Assembly (NCBI GenBank): GCA_003343605.1
Contig: QAKW01000022.1
Span: 1-46,558 of the forward strand
DNA length: 46,558 nucleotides
Reading direction: 5' to 3'
Source of the DNA: Clostridiales bacterium
Lineage (GTDB): Bacteria > Bacillota > Clostridia > Oscillospirales > QAKW01
Shown: positions 1-5,897 of the stretch, one piece after another
How the letters are laid out: the number at the start of each line of letters is the position of its first letter
How positions within the stretch are numbered: position 1 is the first letter of the stretch
Translations under genes and position numbers: made by a program
Notes under the pieces: model-generated
Told to the model about the DNA's origin: nothing
Database searches by the model: none
The model's input: only the letters and a program-made list of their open reading frames with translations

Positions 1-135
1 GGCGGCCCTGTTTGGTTGTAAACGCCCGCACAACGGGCCGCTGTCGCTACCAACTTTTTGCGAGAGGGGAACTGCTTTTTAGAATAAGAAAACCAAACCA
101 TCAGGGACTCGAACCCTGAGAGGGCACGGGGCGAG
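1..135. other. Unassigned structured sequence at the window edge
   Basis: No convincing ORF is present. Two base-pairing elements are visible: TTTGGTT (11-17) is complementary to AACCAAA (91-97), and a 6-7 bp hairpin sits at 100-119. Read on the minus strand, that hairpin looks like a tRNA T-arm (CAGGG, loop TTCGAGT, CCCTG), but no matching acceptor stem, anticodon arm or CCA end follows. It could be the end of a structured RNA or an old tRNA-derived remnant. The element is cut by the window start, so I cannot name it. Confidence 0.25.
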
Positions 136-226
136 AAGACAAAGGCTGTGTGATTTAAGAAAAGACACTGATCTTATATAAAAAGAGAGTGCGAAAATAG
201 ATTTGAGCGGTAAGGAGGGAGATCCA

Positions 227-664
227 ATGGAAATAATCCAAGCCACGGAAGAAAGCTGCTTGCTTTTATCGGCTCTGGCCGCGGAGCTTTGGCCCGAACA
301 TACACAAGCCGAGCTGAAAAAGGAATTCGCGGATCTAATCGGAAAAGAAGACGCGGCGGTATGGATTGCCTTTGAAAAGGAAGCGCCGGCTGGATTTTGC
401 CAGTGCCAGCTGCGGCGGGATTATGTGGAGGGTACCCGAAGCGCGCCGGTTGGGTATCTGGAGGGGATCTATGTAAGGCCGGCGTACCGCCGCCGCGGGA
501 TTGCAGGCGCGCTCGTAAAAGAAGGGCAGAAATGGGCAAAGGAGCAGGGCTGTGCTGAATTCGCCAGCGACTGTGCACTGAATAATACAGAAAGCCTGGG
601 CTTTCACCTGGCCTGCGGCTTCCAAGAAGTCAACCGGATCATCTGCTTTGTGAAGGAGCTCTGA
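227..664 (+). CDS. GNAT acetyltransferase, aminoglycoside 6'-N-acetyltransferase-like
   Basis: A 145-residue GNAT protein, about the usual size for single-domain AAC(6') enzymes, which move acetyl from acetyl-CoA to the 6'-amine of aminoglycosides. The C-terminal two thirds match the AAC(6')-Ig/Ih type closely by eye: SAPVGYLEGIYVRP, then the acetyl-CoA loop RRRGIAGAL (about residues 88-96), then WAKEQGCAEFASD and a GFQE end motif. The start is ATG 227, with AAGGAGG at 212-218. A TTG eight codons upstream lies inside the ribosome-site region and is unlikely. The gene stands alone, with no resistance cassette or mobile gene beside it, so it looks like an intrinsic chromosomal enzyme. Drug acetylation is inferred from family; another amine could be the natural substrate. 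Confidence 0.8.
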   Translation: MEIIQATEESCLLLSALAAELWPEHTQAELKKEFADLIGKEDAAVWIAFEKEAPAGFCQCQLRRDYVEGTRSAPVGYLEGIYVRPAYRRRGIAGALVKEGQKWAKEQGCAEFASDCALNNTESLGFHLACGFQEVNRIICFVKEL

Positions 665-715
665 AACCGGAATCGTAAAGTGGAGAAAGTTCATAAAAGA
701 GCCATATATCCTTCA

Positions 716-744
716 TTGATGTTCGTATATATTAGTGATATAAT
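716..744 (+). promoter_or_regulatory. SigA-type promoter of the C26 peptidase gene
   Basis: TTGATG (716-721) is separated by 17 bp from a perfect TATAAT (739-744). Just downstream, GGTTTA (746-751) and TAAACC (765-770) form an inverted repeat that could be an operator or a 5' UTR hairpin. Confidence 0.7.
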
Positions 745-800
745 AGGTTTAAGCCCGATAGGGATAAACCCAGGATCTATCATATATGGGAGGAACAGCT

Positions 801-1409
801 ATGAAGGAAATACTTTTAACGGCCGGCCGGTCGGAACCGGTCAATTACATACGCGCTTTGGAAAATGCCGGCGCAAGGGCGACCCTTGCAAAGGCGGGAA
901 TGGATTTTTCGGCGTTTGACGGCCTTGTTCTCTGCGGCGGGGGAGATGTAAACCCGGTTTTATATGAGCAGCGAAACAGAGGCAGCTACGGGATTTCTGA
1001 AGAACGGGACAATTTGGATCTGGCCTGTATTCATGCTTTTGTGCTGGCCAATAAGCCGGTCCTCGGCATCTGCAGAGGCATACAGGTGATCAACATTGCA
1101 TTCGGCGGCACGCTGATTCAGCATCTGGATACGGCGGAGAATCATATTGCGCCGGGATATGATGTGGAGCATGAACTGAAGGCGACCGACCGGATCGAAA
1201 GGATTTTCGGGCGCTGCTTCATGGCAAACAGCAGCCATCATCAGGGCGTTGGCCGGGTGGGGCGCGGGCTGACGCCGGTGGCGTTTTCAAACGACGGTGT
1301 GATCGAAGGGCTGGTGCACGATTATCTCCCGATTCTGGGCGTTCAGTTTCATCCGGAACGCATGAAAGACGGCGCGCCGGTTTTTGAAGATTTTCTCTCT
1401 GAATGCTGA
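801..1409 (+). CDS. Gamma-glutamyl-gamma-aminobutyrate hydrolase-type peptidase C26
   Basis: A 202-residue class I glutamine-amidotransferase-fold protein of the peptidase C26/PuuD group, which cleaves gamma-glutamyl amide bonds. The nucleophile elbow is visible as LGICRG (Cys near residue 90), preceded by the family block LCGGGDVNP and followed by a C-terminal HPE motif (QFHPER) that supplies the catalytic His and Glu. At about 200 residues it is shorter than the usual 240-250, mainly at the N-terminus. The start is ATG 801, with GGGAGGA at 788-794; an upstream ATG at 786 overlaps that ribosome site. It has its own promoter and no polyamine-pathway neighbours, so the substrate is unknown. 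Confidence 0.8.
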   Translation: MKEILLTAGRSEPVNYIRALENAGARATLAKAGMDFSAFDGLVLCGGGDVNPVLYEQRNRGSYGISEERDNLDLACIHAFVLANKPVLGICRGIQVINIAFGGTLIQHLDTAENHIAPGYDVEHELKATDRIERIFGRCFMANSSHHQGVGRVGRGLTPVAFSNDGVIEGLVHDYLPILGVQFHPERMKDGAPVFEDFLSEC

Positions 1410-1413
1410 AATA

Positions 1414-1442
1414 ATGCGCGTGAGCTTATCGCTCACGCGCAT
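1414..1442. terminator. Intergenic hairpin between convergent genes
   Basis: A perfect 12-bp stem (ATGCGCGTGAGC at 1414-1425 with its complement at 1431-1442) around loop TTATC. It lies between the stop of the C26 peptidase and the stop of the Spo0A-like gene. Neither side has a strong T-run, so termination is probable from position but not certain. Confidence 0.6.
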
Positions 1443-1458
1443 GACAGGCGGATGGGTT

Positions 1459-2013
1459 CTATGCTAATTCATATTCGAGATCATTCCGCACCAGCTCCGT
1501 AAGGCCGGCAATAAACTCGCTGTTGGTTGGTTTCCCGGAAGCCTCCCGCACAGAACTGCCAAAATATTCATAAAGAAAAGCAAGATCTCCGCGTTCAAAG
1601 GTCAGCTCAATGGCTGTGCGGATATTGCGCTCTACGCAGGAGGGCGAAACCTGATGCCGCTGCGCAATCATGGGGTAAAGCCGCGTAGTAATGGCCTGCA
1701 GCATCCCGCGGTTGGAAAGCGCCAGTTCAACAGCATCCTGTAAATAAAGAAAACCGTTGATGGTCATCGACATTTTCATGCGGGTCTGGTATTTCTGCGT
1801 GCAGCGATGAATGATACCCGCATCGCCGCAGACTGCTTCTTTGGAAGCAGCATGCCTCTGGCGAACTTTCAGATACTTTTCCAGTTTACTAAGGCAAAAT
1901 TTAAAATCAACCGGCGTTAATAAAAATAAATCGCCGCCGCTATTTAAAAAGCGTTCCGCCATCAGATCGTTTTTACACGTGCTGAGCACAAGCTTTACCA
2001 GCGGAAAGGACAT
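1459..2013 (-). CDS. Spo0A-like protein, C-terminal part (receiver end plus DNA-binding domain)
   Basis: A 184-residue reading frame carrying the last third of a receiver domain (residues 1-45) and a full Spo0A C-terminal DNA-binding domain (about 75-184). The recognition region reads SPSCVERNIRTAIELTFERGD, compared with SRVERAIRHAIEVAWSRGN in classical Spo0A, followed by the hallmark KPTNSEFIA. The receiver lysine is replaced (LLTPVD instead of ILKPFD). The frame joins the upstream N-terminal fragment by a -1 change at a run of five As (minus-strand positions matching + 2013-2017). With one more A the two halves read as one Spo0A-length protein. ATG 2013-2011 has GGAG five bases upstream, so coupled translation of this half alone is also possible. 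Options are a sequencing error, a pseudogene, programmed slippage or a split two-protein regulator. Confidence 0.75.
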   Translation of the reverse strand: MSFPLVKLVLSTCKNDLMAERFLNSGGDLFLLTPVDFKFCLSKLEKYLKVRQRHAASKEAVCGDAGIIHRCTQKYQTRMKMSMTINGFLYLQDAVELALSNRGMLQAITTRLYPMIAQRHQVSPSCVERNIRTAIELTFERGDLAFLYEYFGSSVREASGKPTNSEFIAGLTELVRNDLEYELA

Positions 2014-2228
2014 TTTTGCTCCAATAATGCCGCAATATCATCACAGTTCAGCGCCGGAAGAAACGGCTCCATGACCAGAACGTCCGGCTTCAGGGAACAG
2101 ACAAGCTCTACCGCTTCTTTGCCGGAGGTACCGATTCCTACCACAGTGCATCCCAGGGAATTAAAACTTCTTGCCGTAGCATCCGCCTCAAACGGATCGG
2201 ATTGAATAATTACAAGTTTAATGTTCAC
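1995..2228 (-). CDS. Spo0A-like protein, N-terminal receiver fragment (degenerate)
   Basis: The N-terminal part of a Spo0A-type receiver domain, ending in a stop right after the frame change that separates it from the DNA-binding half. Aligned by eye with B. subtilis Spo0A, the paired metal-binding aspartates are replaced (IIQSD where Spo0A has VADDN) and the phosphorylated Asp of LVLDIIMP is Glu (LVMEPFLP). The protein therefore looks unable to accept phosphate in the normal way and might mimic the phosphorylated state. I chose GTG 2228 because AAAGGA lies eight bases upstream; an ATG at 2237 is in frame but directly abuts that ribosome site. It is probably a paralogue rather than the main sporulation regulator of the cell. 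Confidence 0.7.
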   Translation of the reverse strand: MNIKLVIIQSDPFEADATARSFNSLGCTVVGIGTSGKEAVELVCSLKPDVLVMEPFLPALNCDDIAALLEQKCPFRW

Positions 2229-2237
2229 TATTTTCAT

Positions 2238-2496
2238 CCTTTATTTCAGTTCTGATTTTTATAGAAAACAAGTTGCATTTATCGACCGACTACCTTTATA
2301 ATATGCAGACATTATACTCTATAAATCTGAAATGAATGAAAAATAGATGTATAATATTTGTAGTAATTACGTGGCGTAACCAAATTGAGTTATAGTAATG
2401 TTATTTATCGATATTTCGATAACATTATACCATAATTTTCTATATAATTCAATCATTTTATGCAAGAGTACAGGAGAATAATTTTCATAAAATATA
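2238..2496. other. AT-rich intergenic region with a palindrome
   Basis: About 260 bp without a gene between the Spo0A-like start and the tRNA promoter, far richer in A+T than its surroundings. It holds a nested inverted repeat (outer arms AATGTTAT 2397-2404 and ATAACATT 2419-2426; alternative inner arms TTATCGA 2405-2411 and TCGATAA 2416-2422). A minus-strand TATAAT is present near 2310-2316 without a clear -35 box. No classical 0A box (TGTCGAA) was found. Confidence 0.5.
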
Positions 2497-2525
2497 TTGA
2501 CATATTTTGAATTTAAGGGTATAAT
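2497..2525 (+). promoter_or_regulatory. Consensus SigA promoter of the tRNA operon
   Basis: Perfect TTGACA (2497-2502), a 17-bp spacer and perfect TATAAT (2520-2525), placed about 18 bp before the first tRNA. This is the kind of strong promoter expected for stable RNA. Confidence 0.9.
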
Positions 2526-2542
2526 AATCAAGCATCAATTTC

Positions 2543-2617
2543 GGCCCCTTGGTCAAGCGGCTAAGACGTCAGCCTCTCACGCTGAAATCGGGAGTTCGAT
2601 TCTCCCAGGGGTCACCA
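2543..2617 (+). tRNA. tRNA-Glu (anticodon CTC)
   Basis: A complete cloverleaf of 75 bases with encoded CCA. Acceptor GGCCCCT pairs with AGGGGTC (one G-U). The anticodon stem TCAGC/GCTGA encloses loop CTCTCAC, giving anticodon CTC for codon GAG. The T-arm is GGGAG-TTCGATT-CTCCC. It is cotranscribed with the following tRNA-Asn, three bases away. Confidence 0.95.
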
Positions 2618-2620
2618 TAT

Positions 2621-2696
2621 TCCTCCTTAGCTCAGCCGGTAGAGCATGCGGCTGTTAACCGCAGGGTCGTTGGTTCGAGTCCAACAGGGGGAGCCA
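2621..2696 (+). tRNA. tRNA-Asn (anticodon GTT)
   Basis: A complete 76-base tRNA with encoded CCA. Acceptor TCCTCCT pairs with AGGGGGA (one T-G pair). The anticodon stem TGCGG/CCGCA encloses loop CTGTTAA, giving anticodon GTT. The T-arm is GTTGG-TTCGAGT-CCAAC. It is the second and last tRNA of the operon. Confidence 0.95.
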
Positions 2697-2721
2697 TATT
2701 GGAACGGACTGCGTTCCATTC

Positions 2722-2751
2722 AAAAACCCCAGCCTTTGGCTGGGGTTTTTT
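2722..2751 (+). terminator. Terminator of the tRNA operon
   Basis: A 13-bp perfect stem (AAAAACCCCAGCC with its complement) around loop TTT, ending in six Ts. Confidence 0.92.
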
Positions 2752-2816
2752 CATACCACTCCGCTGTTTCTCCTTTTTCGCAAAAAGTCACGCCGCGCCT
2801 GCGCTGCCCGAGAAAA

Positions 2817-3617
2817 TTAATGCTTTTTTAAAAAAGAAAGGCTTTCCCGAACGGCGGAAAACGGATCGGCCACACCAAACTGTTCAATGCTCAGCGCGCC
2901 TTGGTAGCCGTATTCCCGGAGCCGCGCGATTACAGCGGCCAGCGGCGCCGCGCCCGCGCCCAATGCCGCGGGATAGAGGGGCGCGCCGTAATCATCCCGC
3001 TCTGTTTGGCTGCCCGGAATTGGGCGCAAAGAGAAATCCTTGCAGTGCACATGGTGGATGCGCGGGGCGAAAAGAGAAGCGGCCCGCAGCGCATTTTCAC
3101 GGCCAAACAGAAAATTGCCGGTATCCAGCGTATAGCAAAGATCCGGAACAGCGGCCAGCAGGCGCTCTATTTCACCGATGGTATGATAGGGGCGGTCTGC
3201 ATACCCGAAATTTTCAATGGAAAGATGGATTTGGGCCGCGGCACCAATGCCGCAGAGCACCTGAAGGCGGCGGATCAGCTCCTGTGTGATCTGCTCCCGG
3301 TTTTCACCGGGTTTCGGATACCCGGGCACAATTAATACCTGCCGGATCTGATGGGCGGCGGCAAACGAAAGCATGGCCCGCGCCCGCTCCAGATCACCGC
3401 CGTGCGCCAAATCACATTTTCCGTATAGAGCCAGCAGCGGAATTCCGGCGCGCTCCAGCGCTTCAAGGACCGGCTGCGGGGCTGCTTGAAGCGCATCATA
3501 ATCGGCCTCTGCCCCCTGAAGACCCCATCCGGCGGCCTGAAGGAGCATTTCATCCAGAGAAATTTTCCGGCGGTGGGCCGCCTCAATCAGATGGCATAAA
3601 AAAATACAACGCTTCAT
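2817..3617 (-). CDS. Sugar phosphate isomerase/epimerase-like TIM barrel
   Basis: A 266-residue protein of the xylose-isomerase-like TIM-barrel superfamily (AP endonuclease 2 Pfam family). Likely metal-ligand segments can be seen in order: SIENFG (about 133), YTLDTGNF (about 161), HHVHCKDF (about 188) and a C-terminal LSIEQFG. These fit a divalent-metal sugar isomerase or epimerase, but the substrate cannot be read from sequence. The start ATG has GGGAGG upstream. The gene has its own promoter, divergent from the acyl-CoA synthetase promoter. It is one of three such barrels in the window, all in different contexts and not close copies. Confidence 0.75.
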   Translation of the reverse strand: MKRCIFLCHLIEAAHRRKISLDEMLLQAAGWGLQGAEADYDALQAAPQPVLEALERAGIPLLALYGKCDLAHGGDLERARAMLSFAAAHQIRQVLIVPGYPKPGENREQITQELIRRLQVLCGIGAAAQIHLSIENFGYADRPYHTIGEIERLLAAVPDLCYTLDTGNFLFGRENALRAASLFAPRIHHVHCKDFSLRPIPGSQTERDDYGAPLYPAALGAGAAPLAAVIARLREYGYQGALSIEQFGVADPFSAVRESLSFLKKH

Positions 3618-3674
3618 AAAACGCCTCCCTTTGGAATCGGAATACGGAACAGGCCGGCGAAATGCCGCAGGCTG

Positions 3675-3703
3675 ATTGTATCATCTGTACACGAAAAAGT
3701 AAA
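3675..3703 (-). promoter_or_regulatory. Promoter of the TIM-barrel isomerase gene
   Basis: On the minus strand, TTTACT (3703-3698), a 17-bp spacer and TACAAT (3680-3675). It is back to back with the promoter of the acyl-CoA synthetase. Confidence 0.6.
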
Positions 3704-3726
3704 GGGGTTTTGGCGGCGGCTTGTGG

Positions 3727-3755
3727 TTGCTTTTCCGGGCGAGGCCTGTTATAAT
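3727..3755 (+). promoter_or_regulatory. Promoter of the acyl-CoA synthetase gene
   Basis: TTGCTT (3727-3732), a 17-bp spacer and TATAAT (3750-3755), about 30 bp before the start codon. Confidence 0.7.
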
Positions 3756-3787
3756 GGGTTTCAGAATAGAAACTGAGGAGCAACAAT

Positions 3788-5485
3788 ATGAACAGACCCT
3801 GGCTGAATCATTACGGGCCGGTGCCCCATCACCTCACCTATCCGGCGGGCAGCATGAGCGACGCCGTGACGGCGCATGTGCACAGCAAGCCGGAGCAGGA
3901 GGCGCTTTCTTTTATGGGGCGGCGGATCACATACCGGGCGCTTGGCGCGCATATCGCGCGCACGGCCCGGGCGTTTAAGGGGCTTGGGATCCGAAAGGGC
4001 GATCGGGTTACGCTCTGCATGCCCAATATTCCGCAAACGGTTTACTGCCTGTATGCGCTCAATGAAATCGGCGCGGTTGTGAGCATTATTCACCCGCTGT
4101 CGGCAGAAAAAGAGATCGTATTTTATTTAAACGAGGTTGAGAGCGGCACACTGGTGACCCTCCATCAGTTTTACGATAAAATTATGCGCGTGCAGCAGGA
4201 GCTTCCGCTGAAGCATCTGATTATTACCGATATCGATGACGCCCTGGCGGGGATCCGAAAAGCTGCTTACCGGCTTGCAGTGAAACGGAAGTTTCCGCCG
4301 GTGCAAAAGGCGGAAAATTTATGGCTCTGGCGGGATTTTTTGGCGCTGGGCGAAGGGCAGGGCGATTATAAGGAACCGATGGAGGCGGGCGATGGCGCGG
4401 TGATTTTATTCTCCGGCGGCACCACCGGCACGCAGAAAGGGATTCTGCTTTCCAACGGCAGCTTCAATGCGGTGGCCAGGCAGACGGTTGCGATGTGCAA
4501 CCGGCCGGTTCAGGGCAAGAGGATGCTGGCGGCGATGCCGATGTTTCACGGGTTTGGTCTTGGCGTTTGTGTTCATACGGTGCTGGCCGAAGGCGCTTCG
4601 GCCATTCTGGTGCCCCGGTTTAATGTGAAAGATTATGCCGGGCTGATCAAAAAAGAAAAACCCAATTATATTGCCGGTGTTCCAACGCTTTATGAAGCCC
4701 TCACGCGCACGCGCGCACTGGACCGGGCGGATTTGAGCTGTCTTTTAGGCGTTTTCTCCGGGGGGGACAGCCTTTCCATAGAATTAAAGCGCAAAATGGA
4801 CCGGTTTCTTGCCGAACGCGGCGCCACCGTTCGCATCCGGGAGGGCTACGGCACAACGGAATGTGTGACCGCCAGCTGCCTTACACCGGATACGGAGGAA
4901 CGGGAGGGCAGCATCGGGCTCCCTTACCCGGATATGGATTATAAAATCTGCAGGGTGGGCACCACCGAGGAAGTTCCCTGCGGGGAAGAGGGGGAGATCT
5001 GCCTAAGAGGCCCTTCGGTGATGATCGGTTATCTCAATCATCCGGCGGATACCGAAGAGGCGCTGCGCCTGCACCCGGACGGGCAGCGCTGGCTGCACAC
5101 CGGCGATCTGGGAAGCATGGACAGCGACGGCTTTATCTATTTCCGCCAGCGTCTGAAGAGAATCATTGTGACCAATGGGTACAATGTTTATCCTTCTCAG
5201 ATCGAGAATGTTCTGGACGGCCATCCCAAAGTGCAGATCAGCTGCGTAATCGGCGTGCCGGATCCTTACCGGATGCAGAGGGTAAAGGCGTTTGTGGTTC
5301 CCAAAGCGGGCGTTGCGCCCGGGGAGGCGCTGCGCCGGGAGCTGCTGGAATACTGCAGGATTTATGTGGCAAAATATGCCTGCCCGCGGGAGCTGGAATT
5401 CCGGGAAGACCTGCCGAAAACACTGGTGGGGAAGGTCGCATATAAACAGCTTGAAGAAGAATGCCTTGAGGCACAGAAATCATAG
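3788..5485 (+). CDS. AMP-forming acyl-CoA synthetase (long-chain fatty acid-CoA ligase-like)
   Basis: A 565-residue member of the ANL adenylate-forming family, which activates a carboxylic acid with ATP and passes it to CoA. The ATP/phosphate loop is ILFSGGTTGTQKGI (about residue 208), the aromatic A5 motif is REGYGTTECV (about 355), the ATP-ribose Asp motif is WLHTGDLG (about 440), the hinge is FRQRLKRIIVTNGYNVYPSQIE in part, and the C-terminal catalytic Lys lies in KTLVGKVAYK (about 548). No membrane segment or signal peptide is seen. ATG 3788 follows GAGGAG. It is transcribed alone, with its own promoter and terminator. Chain-length preference cannot be told from sequence. Confidence 0.88.
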   Translation: MNRPWLNHYGPVPHHLTYPAGSMSDAVTAHVHSKPEQEALSFMGRRITYRALGAHIARTARAFKGLGIRKGDRVTLCMPNIPQTVYCLYALNEIGAVVSIIHPLSAEKEIVFYLNEVESGTLVTLHQFYDKIMRVQQELPLKHLIITDIDDALAGIRKAAYRLAVKRKFPPVQKAENLWLWRDFLALGEGQGDYKEPMEAGDGAVILFSGGTTGTQKGILLSNGSFNAVARQTVAMCNRPVQGKRMLAAMPMFHGFGLGVCVHTVLAEGASAILVPRFNVKDYAGLIKKEKPNYIAGVPTLYEALTRTRALDRADLSCLLGVFSGGDSLSIELKRKMDRFLAERGATVRIREGYGTTECVTASCLTPDTEEREGSIGLPYPDMDYKICRVGTTEEVPCGEEGEICLRGPSVMIGYLNHPADTEEALRLHPDGQRWLHTGDLGSMDSDGFIYFRQRLKRIIVTNGYNVYPSQIENVLDGHPKVQISCVIGVPDPYRMQRVKAFVVPKAGVAPGEALRRELLEYCRIYVAKYACPRELEFREDLPKTLVGKVAYKQLEEECLEAQKS

Positions 5486-5489
5486 AAAG

Positions 5490-5531
5490 GCCGGCTGCCG
5501 GAAAGACGGCAGCCGGCTATAATAATTTTTT
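5490..5531 (+). terminator. Terminator after the acyl-CoA synthetase gene
   Basis: An 11-bp GC-rich stem (5490-5500 with 5507-5517) and loop GAAAGA, followed within ten bases by TTTTTT. It directly precedes the his-operon promoter. Confidence 0.88.
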
Positions 5532-5532
5532 C

Positions 5533-5561
5533 TTGACTTTAGCGCGATAAAGTGATAGAAT
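5533..5561 (+). promoter_or_regulatory. Promoter of the yerC-his operon
   Basis: TTGACT (5533-5538), a 17-bp spacer and TAGAAT (5556-5561). The predicted leader before the yerC start codon is only about 25-30 bases, too short for a T-box or a his leader peptide, which points to control at the promoter. Confidence 0.82.
5536..5553. promoter_or_regulatory. Candidate operator of the histidine operon
   Basis: An 18-bp near-perfect palindrome, ACTTTAGCGCGATAAAGT, with 8 of 9 half-site positions matching. It overlaps the end of the -35 box and the spacer of the his promoter, an ideal place for a repressor. Its size and symmetry fit a TrpR-fold dimer, and the first gene of the operon encodes such a protein. 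Binding is inference. Confidence 0.55.
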
Positions 5562-5594
5562 GATAGCTAAATAAAGGAAAGGGGCGGGCAAATC

Positions 5595-5897
5595 ATGAGC
5601 AAGCTGCAAAATCCGGAGGTCGACCATCTGTTTCAGGCGGTGCTTTCACTGCAAACACTGGAGGAATGCTACAGCTTTTTTGAAGACGCCTGCACCATCA
5701 AGGAAATTCAGGAAATCGCCCAGCGTTTTGAGGTGGCCTGCCAGCTGGAAGCCGGAAAAAACTATCTGGAAGTCAACCGGAACACCGGCGCCAGTACGGC
5801 GACGATCTGCAGGGTGAATAAATGCCTGCACTATGGGAAAGACGGTTATAAAACGGTTATTCAGCGGCTGAAGCCAAAAGGGGGAACAGAGCAATGA
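5595..5897 (+). CDS. yerC: YerC/YecD-family TrpR-like regulator, likely controlling the his operon
   Basis: A 100-residue all-helical TrpR-fold protein of the YerC/YecD family. Its diagnostic blocks are LEECYSFFEDACT (about 18-30), EIQEIAQRFEVA (about 34-45), and the helix-turn-helix with NTGASTATICRVNKCL (about 63-78). In Firmicutes this family is repeatedly found at the head of histidine operons and has been proposed as a histidine-responsive repressor. It sits first in the transcript and overlaps hisZ by four bases (ATGA), so it is probably autoregulated. ATG 5595 follows the purine-rich AAAGGAAAGGGGCGG. The candidate operator lies in its own promoter. The ligand is inferred from context. 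Confidence 0.87.
   Translation: MSKLQNPEVDHLFQAVLSLQTLEECYSFFEDACTIKEIQEIAQRFEVACQLEAGKNYLEVNRNTGASTATICRVNKCLHYGKDGYKTVIQRLKPKGGTEQ

Noticed and set aside
100..175. Possible tRNA on the minus strand
   Set aside because: A T-arm-like hairpin is present, and TAAATCA could pair with TGGTTTG including wobbles. The space between is too short for D and anticodon arms, and no CCA is encoded.
2310..2316. Minus-strand TATAAT as promoter of the Spo0A-like gene
   Set aside because: The -10 hexamer is good, but there is no recognisable -35 box at 16-18 bp, so I kept it only as a note in the intergenic entry.
2549..3289. Plus-strand ORF of 246 codons
   Set aside because: It runs through both tRNAs and their terminator and then antisense to the isomerase gene; it shows no family features.
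5562..5594. T-box or histidine leader peptide before yerC
   Set aside because: The leader is only about 30 bases, with no specifier hairpin, no run of His codons and no terminator.
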